A DNA stretch of 64,000 nucleotides from Enemella evansiae (GTDB lineage Bacteria; Actinomycetota; Actinomycetes; Propionibacteriales; Propionibacteriaceae). Below are positions 52,905 through 61,355 of this stretch, piece by piece; positions within the stretch are counted from its first letter, which is position 1; every line of letters begins with the position of its first letter. The position numbers and the translations under genes were made by a program. The stretch spans positions 186,001 to 250,000 of the forward strand of contig NZ_NMVP01000001.1 in NCBI RefSeq assembly GCF_002250705.1. Direction: 5' to 3'. Under the pieces are notes generated by a model that saw only the letters and a list, made by a program, of their open reading frames with translations, did no database searches and was not told the DNA's origin.

Positions 52905-53395
52905 GCGCGCGCGACATGACCGGGAAGCAGCAGACCACCGGGCCGCGGGAGGTGTTCCGACCGCAGGCCCTGATGTATTGGGCGGTCAGCCTGTCGGCGC
53001 TGATCGTGATCGGCCTGGTCGCCGCCGGATTCGGGCTGTCGCCGACGATGCGGGTGCGGTTCACCCTGTTCCAGCTGTCGACGCTGTTCGTGATCGCCGG
53101 CGGCGGAATCTTCATCATGATGTCGCTGGCGTTGAGCCGGGTGGTGGCCGATGCGGACGGGCTGACCATCCGCAACTCGGTGCACACCCGCAGGCTGCGC
53201 TGGGACGAGATCCGCGACGTGCGCTGGGGCCCGGGTGCCTCCTGGGCGCAGCTGATCCTCGACGACGACCCGACCCATCCCAGCCGGTGGCCGATGCTCG
53301 CCCTGCAGACCGTCGATCGGCGGCGTACCGACCGGGCCGTGCGGCGGCTGCGCGAGATGCTGCGCGAGCACCGGGGAGATCAACCGAACGGTTGA
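52901..53395 (+). CDS. PH-domain membrane protein
   Basis: A 164-residue protein with two membrane segments (about 24-45, SALIVIGLVAAGFGL, and 55-78, FVIAGGGIFIMMSLAL) followed by a bacterial PH-like domain (VVADADGLTIRNSVHTRRLR then WDEIRDVRWGPGASWAQLIL). Such proteins follow hisG in many actinobacteria; role unknown. The GTG overlaps the hisG stop; an internal ATG five codons later is also possible. Confidence 0.82.
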   Translation: MSARDMTGKQQTTGPREVFRPQALMYWAVSLSALIVIGLVAAGFGLSPTMRVRFTLFQLSTLFVIAGGGIFIMMSLALSRVVADADGLTIRNSVHTRRLRWDEIRDVRWGPGASWAQLILDDDPTHPSRWPMLALQTVDRRRTDRAVRRLREMLREHRGDQPNG

Positions 53396-53430
53396 TGGAT
53401 CGCGCCGTGGCGCGGCGTTGACTGGTCGGC

Positions 53431-53895
53431 ATGAAGAAGTTGTACGCCTCAGCCGCCCTCTACACCGTGCTCGGCCTCGCCGCCGGCCTCTACTACCGCG
53501 AACTCACCCGCAGCCACGCCTTCACCGGTGACTCCCAGCTCGGCCTGGCGCACACCCACTTCCTCACCCTGGGCACGCTGGTGCTGCTGCTGGTCCTGGT
53601 GCTGGAGCAGGTCTTCCGACTCTCGGGCAGCCGCGCCTTCGGCTGGTTCCTCGGGTTGTGGAACGCCGGGGTGCTGATCACCGGCGGGATGATGTTGGTC
53701 CGCGGCACCTTCACCGTGCTCGGCGAACCGCTGACCAGCAAGGCCTTCGCGGGCATCGCCGGACTGGGCCACATGCTGCTCACCGCCGGTTTCGTGCTGC
53801 TGTTCGTCGCGCTCTGGCGTCGGCTGCCCGACCGGTCCCTCCAACCGGCCGATCGCGGTGCGGCGATGGCCGCGAGCGTCACCGGTCGGCGCTGA
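53431..53895 (+). CDS. DUF2871 family membrane protein
   Basis: A 154-residue protein with four membrane segments: KKLYASAALYTVLGLAAGLY, then LAHTHFLTLGTLVLLLVLVL (conserved His pair HTH), GWFLGLWNAGVLITGGMMLV and GLGHMLLTAGFVLLFVALWR. DUF2871 has no known role; the conserved intramembrane His residues suggest haem or metal binding (inference). Followed within 5 bases by the first of two 69-bp stem-loop repeats. Confidence 0.85.
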   Translation: MKKLYASAALYTVLGLAAGLYYRELTRSHAFTGDSQLGLAHTHFLTLGTLVLLLVLVLEQVFRLSGSRAFGWFLGLWNAGVLITGGMMLVRGTFTVLGEPLTSKAFAGIAGLGHMLLTAGFVLLFVALWRRLPDRSLQPADRGAAMAASVTGRR

Positions 53896-53899
53896 TCGC

Positions 53900-53968
53900 G
53901 GTTCTCGCATCGGAGTTCGGTTCTCGCATCGCATACCGTGCGAGAACCGAAGTGCCGTGCGAGAACCG
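53900..53968. repeat. 69-bp stem-loop repeat, copy A
   Basis: Four copies of an 11-mer in order forward-forward-reverse-reverse (GGTTCTCGCAT ... TGCGAGAACC), giving nested arms of a long hairpin around CGCATACCG. It matches copy B (54960-55028) at 67 of 69 positions. The two differences lie in the linkers between 11-mers. Confidence 0.92.
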
Positions 53969-53986
53969 AAATCATTCATCGAACCC

Positions 53987-53995
53987 TGTGGATAA
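53987..53995 (-). promoter_or_regulatory. DnaA-box-like sequence upstream of the AbiEi-like gene
   Basis: TGTGGATAA is the exact complement of TTATCCACA. It lies 50 bases before the start at 54045. Could be a regulatory binding site or chance. Confidence 0.3.
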
Positions 53996-54044
53996 CCCAG
54001 GGATCTCGGCGGCACGGGTCACCGGATTTCGCTTGGCTGGCAGC

Positions 54045-54956
54045 ATGATCGAAACCACCGAGCAGCTCCTCGCCCGCGGATGGTCGTACGCCGAGATCCG
54101 GCAGCGGGTCCGCGACGGTGCACTGCATCGGTTGGCGCGCGGTAGCTACTCCGATCAGAACCCGGCCCGATTGAACGCCGATGAACGGCATCTGCAGCTG
54201 GTGACCGGTCTGTACGCCGGGCTGACCGAGGGCTCGGTGCTCAGTCATGCCAGTGCGGGTGTCCTGCACGGTCTCTGGCTCCCGGCCGAGCAACTCACCC
54301 GCGTACATGTCGCTCGGCCCGGCGCCCGGGACTCGCAGGGGCGACGGGTCCACATCCATCCGCTGCCCGAATGCGCGGTGGTGGACCCGGTGCAGCGACT
54401 CGGGAGTGAACCCGCCCGGATGACCGACCTGTGCACCACCACCCTGGCACTGGTGTCGACCCTGGAACTGCCGGCCGCGGTGGCGGTCGCCGACTCGGCG
54501 CTTCGGCAGGGCCTCGATCCGCAGGCCGCGCTGGACGTTGTCAGCGGATGGAAACCGCGACCGGGTCGCCGCCGAGCCCGCCTCGCCCTGGAGTTCGCAG
54601 ACAAGCTGAGTGAGAGTGCGGGGGAGTCCCGGTCCCGATGGTTGATGCATGAGCTCGGCCTGCCCGCCCCGGTGCTGCAGCAGGAGTTCGCCAACGACGA
54701 CGGGGAGTGGATCGCGCGGGCCGACTTCTGGTGGCCGGAGCAGGGCGTGATCGGGGAGTTCGACGGCAAGGTCAAATACGGGCGGCTGCTGAAACCGGGC
54801 CAGCGGATCGAAGACATCATCGAGGCCGAGCGAGAACGGGAGCGCGCACTGCAGAACCTCGGCCACTGGGTGACCCGCTGGACGTGGCGGACCCTCGATG
54901 CCCCGAGCGAGTTCGCCAAGCAGCTCCGGCGGGCGCTCGCGCGAGGTCGACGCTGA
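54045..54956 (+). CDS. AbiEi-like antitoxin-domain protein with C-terminal endonuclease-like (DUF559) region
   Basis: A 303-residue protein of a type common and multi-copy in actinobacteria. The first 50 residues (TEQLLARGWSYAEIRQRVRD then GALHRLARGSYSD) match the N-terminal winged-helix of AbiEi-type antitoxins; the middle (EGSVLSHASAGVLHGLWLPA) is the linker domain; the end (IARADFWWPEQGVIGEFDGK, then VKYGR) has the D...E-x-D-x-K pattern of PD-(D/E)xK/DUF559 nucleases. No toxin partner (AbiEii nucleotidyltransferase) lies beside it. Two almost identical 69-bp stem-loops bracket the gene, and a DnaA-box-like site lies upstream. Confidence 0.78.
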   Translation: MIETTEQLLARGWSYAEIRQRVRDGALHRLARGSYSDQNPARLNADERHLQLVTGLYAGLTEGSVLSHASAGVLHGLWLPAEQLTRVHVARPGARDSQGRRVHIHPLPECAVVDPVQRLGSEPARMTDLCTTTLALVSTLELPAAVAVADSALRQGLDPQAALDVVSGWKPRPGRRRARLALEFADKLSESAGESRSRWLMHELGLPAPVLQQEFANDDGEWIARADFWWPEQGVIGEFDGKVKYGRLLKPGQRIEDIIEAERERERALQNLGHWVTRWTWRTLDAPSEFAKQLRRALARGRR

Positions 54957-54959
54957 CCT

Positions 54960-55028
54960 GGTTCTCGCATCGGACTTCGGTTCTCGCATCGCATACCGTG
55001 CGAGAACCGAAGTGCCATGCGAGAACCG
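54960..55028. repeat. 69-bp stem-loop repeat, copy B
   Basis: Starts 3 bases after the AbiEi-like stop codon. Same nested 11-mer structure as copy A; here the linker ACTTC/GAAGT pairs fully, so the stem is longer. It ends just before the convergent membrane gene. Confidence 0.92.
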
Positions 55029-55041
55029 CGGGGATCGTGCC

Positions 55042-55602
55042 CTACTCGATCCCGCGGTTCTTCAGGATGGCCTCGATCTCGTCCATCTCCGGGTCGGACT
55101 CGGCGGCCTGCTTCTTGCCACCTCGGGCGGGTGTGCCGGACTGCTTGCCCGCCACCGTGCTGCCGGTCGCACCAGCGGCACCGGTCGCACCGGCCGCACC
55201 GCTCGCACCACCGGCCGCCGCACCCCGCGTACCCCGCCCGACCGCCGGCCGGCCGCCCGGCTGCTCAGCACCGCGGGCCTTCTCCACCGCACGCCGGGTG
55301 CGGTTGCGGGAGGCGATCATGCCACCGACGATCCAGAGCACCACGGCCAGCGCGATCAGCCCGAAACCGGTCCAGATGGTGGTGTTGAACACCACCGACC
55401 CGGCCCAGCGGATCACCGCGACGACCGCATCCCAGATCATCCGCAGCAAGCCGGTGAGATAGAGCCCGACCGGGAGCGCGGCGAAACCGAGGGCCTGCAC
55501 CGCGCGACCGCGCCGATCGCGGACCCAGAGCAGGACCGCCAGGATCAGACCGAGGACGCCGATCGCGATGCAGAGCGGGAGCAGTGCGGTGTCGGGATTC
55601 AT
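55042..55602 (-). CDS. Hypothetical membrane protein with Gly/Ala-rich tail
   Basis: A 186-residue protein with three or four membrane segments in the first 105 residues (LPLCIAIGVLGLILAVLLWV, then ALGFAALPVGLYLTGLLRMI, and TIWTGFGLIALAVVLWIVGG), then a cytoplasmic tail with Gly/Ala repeats (AGATGAAGATG) and an acidic end ESDPEMDEIEAILKNRGIE. The membrane part resembles a common actinobacterial family near peptidoglycan and division genes, but I cannot name it. Start at 55602 with GGGAGAA upstream; convergent with copy B. Confidence 0.65.
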   Translation of the reverse strand: MNPDTALLPLCIAIGVLGLILAVLLWVRDRRGRAVQALGFAALPVGLYLTGLLRMIWDAVVAVIRWAGSVVFNTTIWTGFGLIALAVVLWIVGGMIASRNRTRRAVEKARGAEQPGGRPAVGRGTRGAAAGGASGAAGATGAAGATGSTVAGKQSGTPARGGKKQAAESDPEMDEIEAILKNRGIE

Positions 55603-55787
55603 GTCGCCATTCTCCCACGCGACCCCGCATCCGGGCCGATGCCGCGGCCCGGGTCGACCCCGGAGAAGAACCCGAGACGAATTTTCCCGGCGATCGGGGA
55701 ATAGCCCCACCCGGGTGCTGGTTGCAGCAGTCGTCCCGGCTGGCGAGGAAGGCAGTCCTGCCCGCACGCTCCCCGAAGGACCCCTTC

Positions 55788-57050
55788 ATGACCACACCCA
55801 CCATCAACCGCGCCGCCCTGCGCCGCCGGCTCACCCCGCCGGCGCCCGGCACCGACCCGACGACCCTGTCCCGGCGCCGGGTGCGGGCCGCCGAGCTGGC
55901 GCTGATCATCGGCGGCGTCGCCATCGGCACCGCCGAGTTCGTCAGCATGGGCCTGCTGCCGCAGATCGCCGCCGGTGTCGGGGTCGACATCCCGACCGCC
56001 GGACACGTGATCTCGGCGTACGCGATCGGCGTGGTCGTCGGCGCCCCGCTGTTCGCGATCTTCGGCGCACGCCACCCCCGGCACCGGATGCTCCAGCTGC
56101 TGATGGGCATCTTCATCGTCGGCAATCTCGCCGCGGCGATCGCCTCCGGCTACGGGCTGCTGGTCGGCTCCCGGCTGCTGGCCGGCCTGCCGCACGGCGC
56201 CTTCTTCGGCCTGGCCGCGCTGGTCGCGGTCGACCTGGCCCCACCGGGCCGCGCCGGCCGCGCCGTCGGTCGGGTGATGCTCGGCATCCCGCTCGCCAAC
56301 ATCGTCGGCGTCCCGGTCGCCACCTGGCTCGGCCAGGCGCTGGGCTGGCGCAGCGCCTATCTGCTGGTCGCGCTGGTCGGGCTGATCTCGCTGGCGATGG
56401 TCGCCTGCTTCGTCCCGCGCAGCCACTCCGATCGCAGCCGCACGGTCCGCCGCGAGCTCGGCGACTTCGCCAACTGGCAGGTCGCGCTGACCCTGCTCAC
56501 CGGCGCCGCCGGCTTCGGCGGCATGTTCGCGATGTACTCCTACATCGCACCGACCGTCACCGAGCTGACCCGGCTGCCCGAATCCCTGGTACCGGTCTTC
56601 CTGCTCGTCTTCGGCGTCGGCATGTTCGTCGGCACCAGCCTCGGCGGCCGGCTCACCGACTGGTCGATCGGCCGGACCATCGTGATCGGCCTGGCCGCGG
56701 CCGGGGTGCTGCTGGTCGCGTTCACCCAGCTCGCTGCATATCCGATCCCGGCCCTGCTGACCGTCTTCGGGATCAGTGTCTCCACCTCGCTGTTCGTGGT
56801 CGGGCTGCAGCTGCGGTTGATGAACGCCGCCGGCGACGCCCGCACCCTCGGCGCGGCCAGCAACCACGCCGCCCTCAACCTGGCCAACGCGCTCGGCGCC
56901 TGGCTCGGTGGTGTGGTGATCAGCGCCGGTTGGGGGTGGACCGGTCCGAGCTGGGTCGGCGCCGGGCTGTCGGTGCTCGGCCTGGCCGTCTTCCTGGTCG
57001 CGCTGCTGGTGCAGCGCCGCGGGCTGCGTACCGGCCATTCCGCTCGCTAG
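55788..57050 (+). CDS. MFS transporter, DHA1 (arabinose-efflux-like) family
   Basis: A 420-residue, 12-segment transporter. AALIIGGVAIGTAEFVSMGL-type start (here LALIIGGVAIGTAEFVSMGL) and motif A region FAIFGARHPRHRML are of the SotB/AraJ drug/sugar efflux type. Loop 6-7 carries RSHSDRSRTVRRELGDFANW. CGAAGGA lies 8 bases before the ATG. The preceding 185 bases hold no gene; TTCCCGGCGATCGGGGAA at 55689 can fold. The TAG stop is part of the -10 box of the next gene. Confidence 0.88.
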   Translation: MTTPTINRAALRRRLTPPAPGTDPTTLSRRRVRAAELALIIGGVAIGTAEFVSMGLLPQIAAGVGVDIPTAGHVISAYAIGVVVGAPLFAIFGARHPRHRMLQLLMGIFIVGNLAAAIASGYGLLVGSRLLAGLPHGAFFGLAALVAVDLAPPGRAGRAVGRVMLGIPLANIVGVPVATWLGQALGWRSAYLLVALVGLISLAMVACFVPRSHSDRSRTVRRELGDFANWQVALTLLTGAAGFGGMFAMYSYIAPTVTELTRLPESLVPVFLLVFGVGMFVGTSLGGRLTDWSIGRTIVIGLAAAGVLLVAFTQLAAYPIPALLTVFGISVSTSLFVVGLQLRLMNAAGDARTLGAASNHAALNLANALGAWLGGVVISAGWGWTGPSWVGAGLSVLGLAVFLVALLVQRRGLRTGHSAR

Positions 57051-57053
57051 GCT
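57048..57053 (+). promoter_or_regulatory. -10 box of leaderless SseB-like gene
   Basis: TAGGCT includes the MFS stop codon and ends 8 bases before the ATG at 57062. Confidence 0.5.
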
Positions 57054-57061
57054 GAACCGCG

Positions 57062-57586
57062 ATGACTGCCGACGACCAGACCAGCGGAACCGGGCGCGAC
57101 CTGGGCGGCTACTCCGAGCGCTACGCCAGCGACGACGGCGCCGCCGACCAGGGCGTACGCCATGCCATGGGGGTCGCCGAGGAGACCGGGGACGGCACCG
57201 ACTACCTGACCGCCGTCGTCGCGCTCTGCGGCGCCCGGCTGCTGGTGCCGCTGCTGGCCACCGGTGACGAGACGATGAGCCCGGACCCCGGCCGACAGGC
57301 GGAGATGGCGGCGGTGCTGCTGCGCCACCCCGAGCGCGGGACCGCGATGCTCGCCTTCAGCGGCATCGACGCGCTGCAGCGCTGGAACGCGAAGGCCCGG
57401 CCGGTGCCGGCCACCCTCGACGTGGTCGCCCAGACCGCCCAGCAGTCCGGGGCGGGCACCCTGCTGATCGACTTCGCGGGGCCGCATCCGCTGGTCATCG
57501 ACGGGGAGGTGCTGGCCAATCTGGCCCAGAGCCGGCGATTGGTACGCCTGCCCGACGGCTTCGGTTGGATCGCCACCGGCTCCTGA
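57062..57586 (+). CDS. SseB-family protein
   Basis: A 174-residue protein with an SseB N-terminal-type domain: [19 protein letters not shown], then [20 protein letters not shown], and [20 protein letters not shown]. The family is linked to rhodanese-like and type III secretion enhancers, but in actinobacteria the place upstream of infC is conserved and the role unknown. Leaderless start. The infC leader begins right after the stop. Confidence 0.85.
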   Translation: MTADDQTSGTGRDLGGYSERYASDDGAADQGVRHAMGVAEETGDGTDYLTAVVALCGARLLVPLLATGDETMSPDPGRQAEMAAVLLRHPERGTAMLAFSGIDALQRWNAKARPVPATLDVVAQTAQQSGAGTLLIDFAGPHPLVIDGEVLANLAQSRRLVRLPDGFGWIATGS

Positions 57587-57842
57587 GGCGGGATTTCGCC
57601 TCCGGGGCGGTGTCGACTATCATGGATCGCGATTGATCCGCCCTCGGGTGGATCCGCTTCAAGTGGGGACCTGGTCTCCCACCCGCACGACTTCCGGTCG
57701 TCGGGTCCGAACGCACCGCCTACGCCTCCCGGCGTACGCCTCCGACGTTCCTTCCAGGCCTCCGCTGCGCGGGGGCCTTTCTGTGTTCCGGTGCACGATG
57801 CGGATCGGTCACCGAGAGCGGCAGGACAACCCAGGAGGACAC
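57587..57842 (+). promoter_or_regulatory. infC-rpmI-rplT leader with promoter, hairpins and attenuator
   Basis: 256 bases without a gene. A TATCAT -10 box lies at 57618-57623. Hairpins follow: GTGGGGACC/GGTCTCCCAC (57663-57682) and ACGAC-TTCCG-GTCGT (57687-57701), then GGCCTCCGC-TGC-GCGGGGGCC (57758-57778) followed by TTTCTGT, a terminator-like attenuator. AGGAGG at 57833-57838 serves infC. The arrangement fits a leader that controls the IF3-L35-L20 operon by early termination or by r-protein binding (inference). Confidence 0.55.
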
Positions 57843-58532
57843 ATCAGCACCGAACCGCGCATCAATGAGCGTATCCGCGTTCCCGAGGTCCGCCTCGTCG
57901 GCCCCGCCGGCGAGCAGGTGGGCATCGTCAGGATCGAGGACGCCATGCGGCTGGCCCGGGAGGCTGACCTCGACCTGGTCGAGGTGGCCCCGATGGCCCG
58001 CCCGCCCGTGGCCAAGCTCATGGACTACGGCAAGTTCAAGTACGAGGCCGCGCAGAAGGACCGCAGCAGCCGTCGTAACCAGACCAATGCCGTGATCAAG
58101 GAGATGAAGCTCCGACCCAAGATCGACGGGCACGACTACGAGACCAAGAAGGGTCACGTCGTGCGCTTCCTGAAGGCCGGGGACAAGGTGAAGATCACCA
58201 TCATGTTCCGTGGCCGCGAGCAGTCGCGCCCCGAGCTCGGCTTCAACCTGCTCAAGCGGCTGGCCGACGACGTCGAGGAGTTCGGCTTCATCGAGTCCGC
58301 GCCCAAGCAGGACGGCCGCAACATGCTGATGGTGCTCGGCCCGACGAAGAAGAAGACCGAGGCCCGCGCCGACGTGCAGGCCGAGAAGGACGCCCGCGCC
58401 GCCGCTCGCACCGACGAGCAGGAGGCCGAGGACGCGTACCTGGCCGAGCGCCGCCGGCAGGCGGAGCAGCAGGAGAAGAAAAAGAAGAAGAAGGGTCCGG
58501 CCGACAACATGGACCCCGACGTCGACCTCTGA
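57843..58532 (+). CDS. infC: Translation initiation factor IF-3 (ATC start codon)
   Basis: A 229-residue IF-3. [20 protein letters not shown] is the normal N-terminus; [39 protein letters not shown] and the C-terminal domain ([40 protein letters not shown]) are complete; an acidic/Lys-rich tail follows. AGGAGG (57833-57838) is placed 4 bases before ATC at 57843, with no ATG or GTG in register after it, so the start codon is ATC. Non-standard AUU/AUC/AUA starts let IF-3 repress its own synthesis in many bacteria. The in-frame ATG at 57798 lies upstream of the ribosome site. Confidence 0.94.
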   Translation: MSTEPRINERIRVPEVRLVGPAGEQVGIVRIEDAMRLAREADLDLVEVAPMARPPVAKLMDYGKFKYEAAQKDRSSRRNQTNAVIKEMKLRPKIDGHDYETKKGHVVRFLKAGDKVKITIMFRGREQSRPELGFNLLKRLADDVEEFGFIESAPKQDGRNMLMVLGPTKKKTEARADVQAEKDARAAARTDEQEAEDAYLAERRRQAEQQEKKKKKKGPADNMDPDVDL

Positions 58533-58626
58533 TCCACTCGCGATCGGAGTTCACCCGACGGCCAGGCAGCCGACCGGGACATCACGACCGCACGGTGGGA
58601 TCGCCGTGCGCAGAAGGAGCGGCACA

Positions 58627-58821
58627 ATGCCGAAGATGAAGACGCACTCCGGTGCCAAGAAGCGCTTCAAGATCACCGGATCGGGCAAGGTCATGCACCG
58701 CAAGGCCGGCAAGATGCACCTGAACGAGCACAAGCCCAGCACCCGCACCCGCCGCCTCGACGGCGATGCCGTGCTCGTCAAGGGCGACGCCAAGAAGGCC
58801 AAGAAGCTGCTCGGCAAGTGA
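58627..58821 (+). CDS. rpmI: 50S ribosomal protein L35
   Basis: A 64-residue basic protein: [20 protein letters not shown] and [20 protein letters not shown] match L35 fully. AAGGAG lies about 10 bases before the ATG. Second gene of the infC operon, 94 bases after infC; cotranslation with L20 is usual. Confidence 0.97.
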   Translation: MPKMKTHSGAKKRFKITGSGKVMHRKAGKMHLNEHKPSTRTRRLDGDAVLVKGDAKKAKKLLGK

Positions 58822-58830
58822 GCATCACCG

Positions 58831-58862
58831 CTGGCTGAGCGAGCGCAGCGAGTCGAAGCCAG
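58831..58862. repeat. GAGCGAGCGCAGCGAGTCGAAG-type palindromic repeat
   Basis: CTGGCTGAGCGAGCGCAGCG through AGTCGAAGCCAG has complementary ends CTGGCT/AGCCAG around a GAGCGAGCGCAGCGAGTC core. This motif is widespread between genes of many actinobacteria (memory, not searched). Lies between rpmI and rplT. Confidence 0.6.
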
Positions 58863-58922
58863 ACCTACCCACCGAACCACCCGGCCGAGAGATCCCCGGC
58901 CGCAGAACAAGGAGTTATACCC

Positions 58923-59294
58923 ATGGCACGCGTCAAGCGTTCTGTGAATGCGCAGAAGAAGCGCCGCGAAGTTCTCGAGCAGGCCTCGGGCTACCGCGGT
59001 CAGCGCTCCCGCCTCTACCGCAAGGCGAAGGAGCAGATCCTCCACTCGAACGTGTACGCCTACCGCGACCGCCGTCAGCGCAAGGGCGACTTCCGCAAGT
59101 TGTGGATCCAGCGCATCAACGCCGCCGCCCGCGCCGAGGGCATGACCTACAACCGCTTCATCAACGGCCTGAAGAACGCCGGCGTCGAGGTGGACCGCAA
59201 GATCCTGGCCGAGCTGGCCGTCTCGGATTCGACCGCGTTCGCCGCACTGGTCGCCGTCGCCAAGGCCAACCAGGGCGAGTCGACCGCCGCCTGA
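58923..59294 (+). CDS. rplT: 50S ribosomal protein L20
   Basis: A 123-residue early 50S assembly protein and, in several bacteria, translational repressor of its own operon. [36 protein letters not shown] and the globular end [20 protein letters not shown] are standard. AAGGAG lies 9 bases before ATG. Next gene starts 7 bases after the stop. Confidence 0.97.
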   Translation: MARVKRSVNAQKKRREVLEQASGYRGQRSRLYRKAKEQILHSNVYAYRDRRQRKGDFRKLWIQRINAAARAEGMTYNRFINGLKNAGVEVDRKILAELAVSDSTAFAALVAVAKANQGESTAA

Positions 59295-59301
59295 TCTCCG
59301 C

Positions 59302-60138
59302 GTGAGCACAGGAGAATCATCGACCGAGCCGATCGGTGACCGACCCGGATCATCACGATCCGTTGGTCGGCTCCGGTCGGCTCGACGGTTGTTGCAGCGC
59401 AAGCAACGCCTGGCCACCGGGCTGTTCCTGGCCGAGGGGCCGCAGGCGGTCCGGGAGGCGCTGAGCGAACCCGGCCGGGTCCGCGAACTCTTCCACGTCG
59501 CCGACAACGACCGGATCGAACCGCTGCTCGCCACCGCCCGCAGCGCCGGCGTCCGGGCGTACCAGGTCACCGCCGCCGAACTGGCTCGGATCACCGAAAC
59601 CCAGCACCCACAGGGAATCGTCGCGGTCTGCGAGGCCCGCGAGGGCTCCCTGGACGAGCTGTCCGCGGACGCGAAGCTGGTCGTGGTCTGCGCCCAGGTT
59701 CGCGACCCCGGCAACGCCGGTACCGTGATCCGCTGCGCCGACGCCTTCGGTGCCGATGCGGTGGTGCTCACCGCCGACTCGGTCGAGGTGACCAATCCCA
59801 AGGTGGTCCGGGCCTCGGTCGGCTCGGTCTTCCACCTGCCGGTGATCACCGGTGCGCACCTGGCCAACACCCTGGATTTCTTCCGGGACAAGGGATTCCA
59901 GGTGCTCGCCGCCGATGGCGGCGGTGCCGACAGCCTGGACGAGCTGGCCGCCCGCGGCGAGCTGGATCGGCCGACGGTGTGGCTGATGGGCAATGAGGCC
60001 TGGGGTCTGCCGCCCGAGCACGCCGTCCTCGCCGACCGGCAGGTGTCCGTCCCGATCTTCGGCCGCGCCGAGAGTCTCAATCTCGCCACCGCTGCCGCCG
60101 TCTGCCTCTACGCCACCGCGACCGCCCAGCGTTCCTGA
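59302..60138 (+). CDS. TrmH/SpoU-family RNA 2'-O-methyltransferase
   Basis: A 278-residue SPOUT methyltransferase. The substrate-binding N-terminal domain (QRKQRLATGLFLAEGPQAVR) precedes the three SpoU motifs: VRDPGNAGTVIRCADAFGAD (Asn), LMGNEAWGLP, and PIFGRAESLNLATAAAVCLY. It methylates rRNA or tRNA; this position after rplT is conserved (often annotated TsnR-like). GTG start at 59302 with GGGCGAG... no strong ribosome site, so coupling to rplT is likely. Converges on mscS-type gene. Confidence 0.92.
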   Translation: MSTGESSTEPIGDRPGSSRSVGRLRSARRLLQRKQRLATGLFLAEGPQAVREALSEPGRVRELFHVADNDRIEPLLATARSAGVRAYQVTAAELARITETQHPQGIVAVCEAREGSLDELSADAKLVVVCAQVRDPGNAGTVIRCADAFGADAVVLTADSVEVTNPKVVRASVGSVFHLPVITGAHLANTLDFFRDKGFQVLAADGGGADSLDELAARGELDRPTVWLMGNEAWGLPPEHAVLADRQVSVPIFGRAESLNLATAAAVCLYATATAQRS

Positions 60139-60165
60139 CGCTCGTCGACCAGCTCGCGCAGAACC

Positions 60166-61242
60166 TCAGGGCAGGTTGGGTTTCTCGTCGGGCTGGGTAC
60201 GTTCGTCGTCCGAGGACGGCTCGGCACCGGCCGGCGTACCCGCCGGTGCCGTCTCGGGCTCCTGCCGGCGCCGCCGCCGGCGCAGCAACGAGTCCTGTTT
60301 GGTGGCGCGGGTGAGGGAGTGCTCCTCCACGTTCACCACGTCGTAGGGGCGGGTCTCCACCAGCAGTCCGGGGGAGCGGATCCCGGCCTCGCGCAGCACC
60401 GTCATCGCCCGTGCCCGGATCTCCCGCTCGACGCTCCACTGCTCGTTGCCCGGTGACTTCGCCATCACGGTGAAGTTCATCACCCGGTCGTTGAAGTTGC
60501 TCAACCCCAGCACGGTCGGTGTCTCCAGCAGCTGCTCGCGCCACTCGGGTTCCGCGTCCAGGCTGGCCACCACCTCCTCCAGGATCCGGACCACCTTGAA
60601 CGGATCCTCGGTGATCCCGACCGGGATCTGCACATAGCTGCTCGACCAGCCCTGGGTCTGGTTGCCGACCTTGGTCACCTCGCCGTTGCGGATGTACCAG
60701 ATCTCACCGCTGGCATCCTGCAACTGGGTGACCCGGAAACCGACCTTCAGCACCGTGCCCTGGACACCGTTGATCGTGACGTAGTCACCGACACCGAACT
60801 GGTCCTCGAAGATCAGGAAGACACCCGAGATCAGGTCCTTCACCAGGCTCTGGGCGCCGAAACCCAGTGCCAGGCCACCGATACCCGCCGAGGCGATCGC
60901 CGGGCCGACCGACAGGCCCAGGGTGCTCAGCACCATCAGCGCCACCACGATCACCAGCACCAGATCGAAGACCGAGGCCAGCACCGACCCGAGGGTCTCG
61001 GTACGCTGCCGGGCCCGGTCCTGGTTGCCCTGCTGGGCCTTGGCCAGCACGGCGACGGCCCGATCGGCCAGCCCGGCCCCGGCCAGCTTCCGACGGCTCG
61101 CGGCCGCGGTCTGGATCGCCTTGTTGATCGCCTTGTGCACGACCCAGCGCAGGATCAGTGCACAGACGATCGTGACCAGGATGTAGAGCGTCTTCTCGGT
61201 CAGGATGGCCTGCCAGTTCTCAGGGATCACGGCGGGAGTCAC
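60166..61242 (-). CDS. Mechanosensitive ion channel, MscS family
   Basis: A 358-residue channel protein. Three membrane segments: LYILVTIVCALILRWVVHKA, VFDLVLVIVVALMVLSTLGL, and the pore helix SAGIGGLALGFGAQSLVKDL (Gly/Ala-rich, as in MscS TM3). The beta domain (DQFGVGDYVTINGVQGTVLK, VGFRVTQLQDASGEIWYIRN) and the C-terminal alpha/beta part follow; a 55-residue charged tail (RRRRRRQEPETAPAG) is extra. It releases solutes at low osmolarity. Starts at 61242 with GAGAGG upstream. Confidence 0.92.
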   Translation of the reverse strand: MTPAVIPENWQAILTEKTLYILVTIVCALILRWVVHKAINKAIQTAAASRRKLAGAGLADRAVAVLAKAQQGNQDRARQRTETLGSVLASVFDLVLVIVVALMVLSTLGLSVGPAIASAGIGGLALGFGAQSLVKDLISGVFLIFEDQFGVGDYVTINGVQGTVLKVGFRVTQLQDASGEIWYIRNGEVTKVGNQTQGWSSSYVQIPVGITEDPFKVVRILEEVVASLDAEPEWREQLLETPTVLGLSNFNDRVMNFTVMAKSPGNEQWSVEREIRARAMTVLREAGIRSPGLLVETRPYDVVNVEEHSLTRATKQDSLLRRRRRRQEPETAPAGTPAGAEPSSDDERTQPDEKPNLP

Positions 61243-61355
61243 CTCTCGGTCTCGGCTTCGGCCGCCATGATGTCAGGCCCGGGCAACCCGGCCGCGACCG
61301 TGACCTGCGCACCGCGACGGTGGCACCTGTCAGTGGCGGGGGTCACACTGGAGGT

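Noticed and set aside
53385..53990. Degenerate ends of the 76-bp element (GTTGATGGATCGCG at 53394 and TCATCGAACCCTG near 53977)
   Set aside because: They are 11-13 base matches in the wrong relative order with no interior; chance or old remnants cannot be told apart.
54045..54956. Complete type IV toxin-antitoxin pair
   Set aside because: Only the antitoxin-like domain is seen; no nucleotidyltransferase toxin gene is adjacent.
53900..55028. Small CRISPR array
   Set aside because: Only two copies 1 kb apart with a gene between them, strongly palindromic, and no cas genes.
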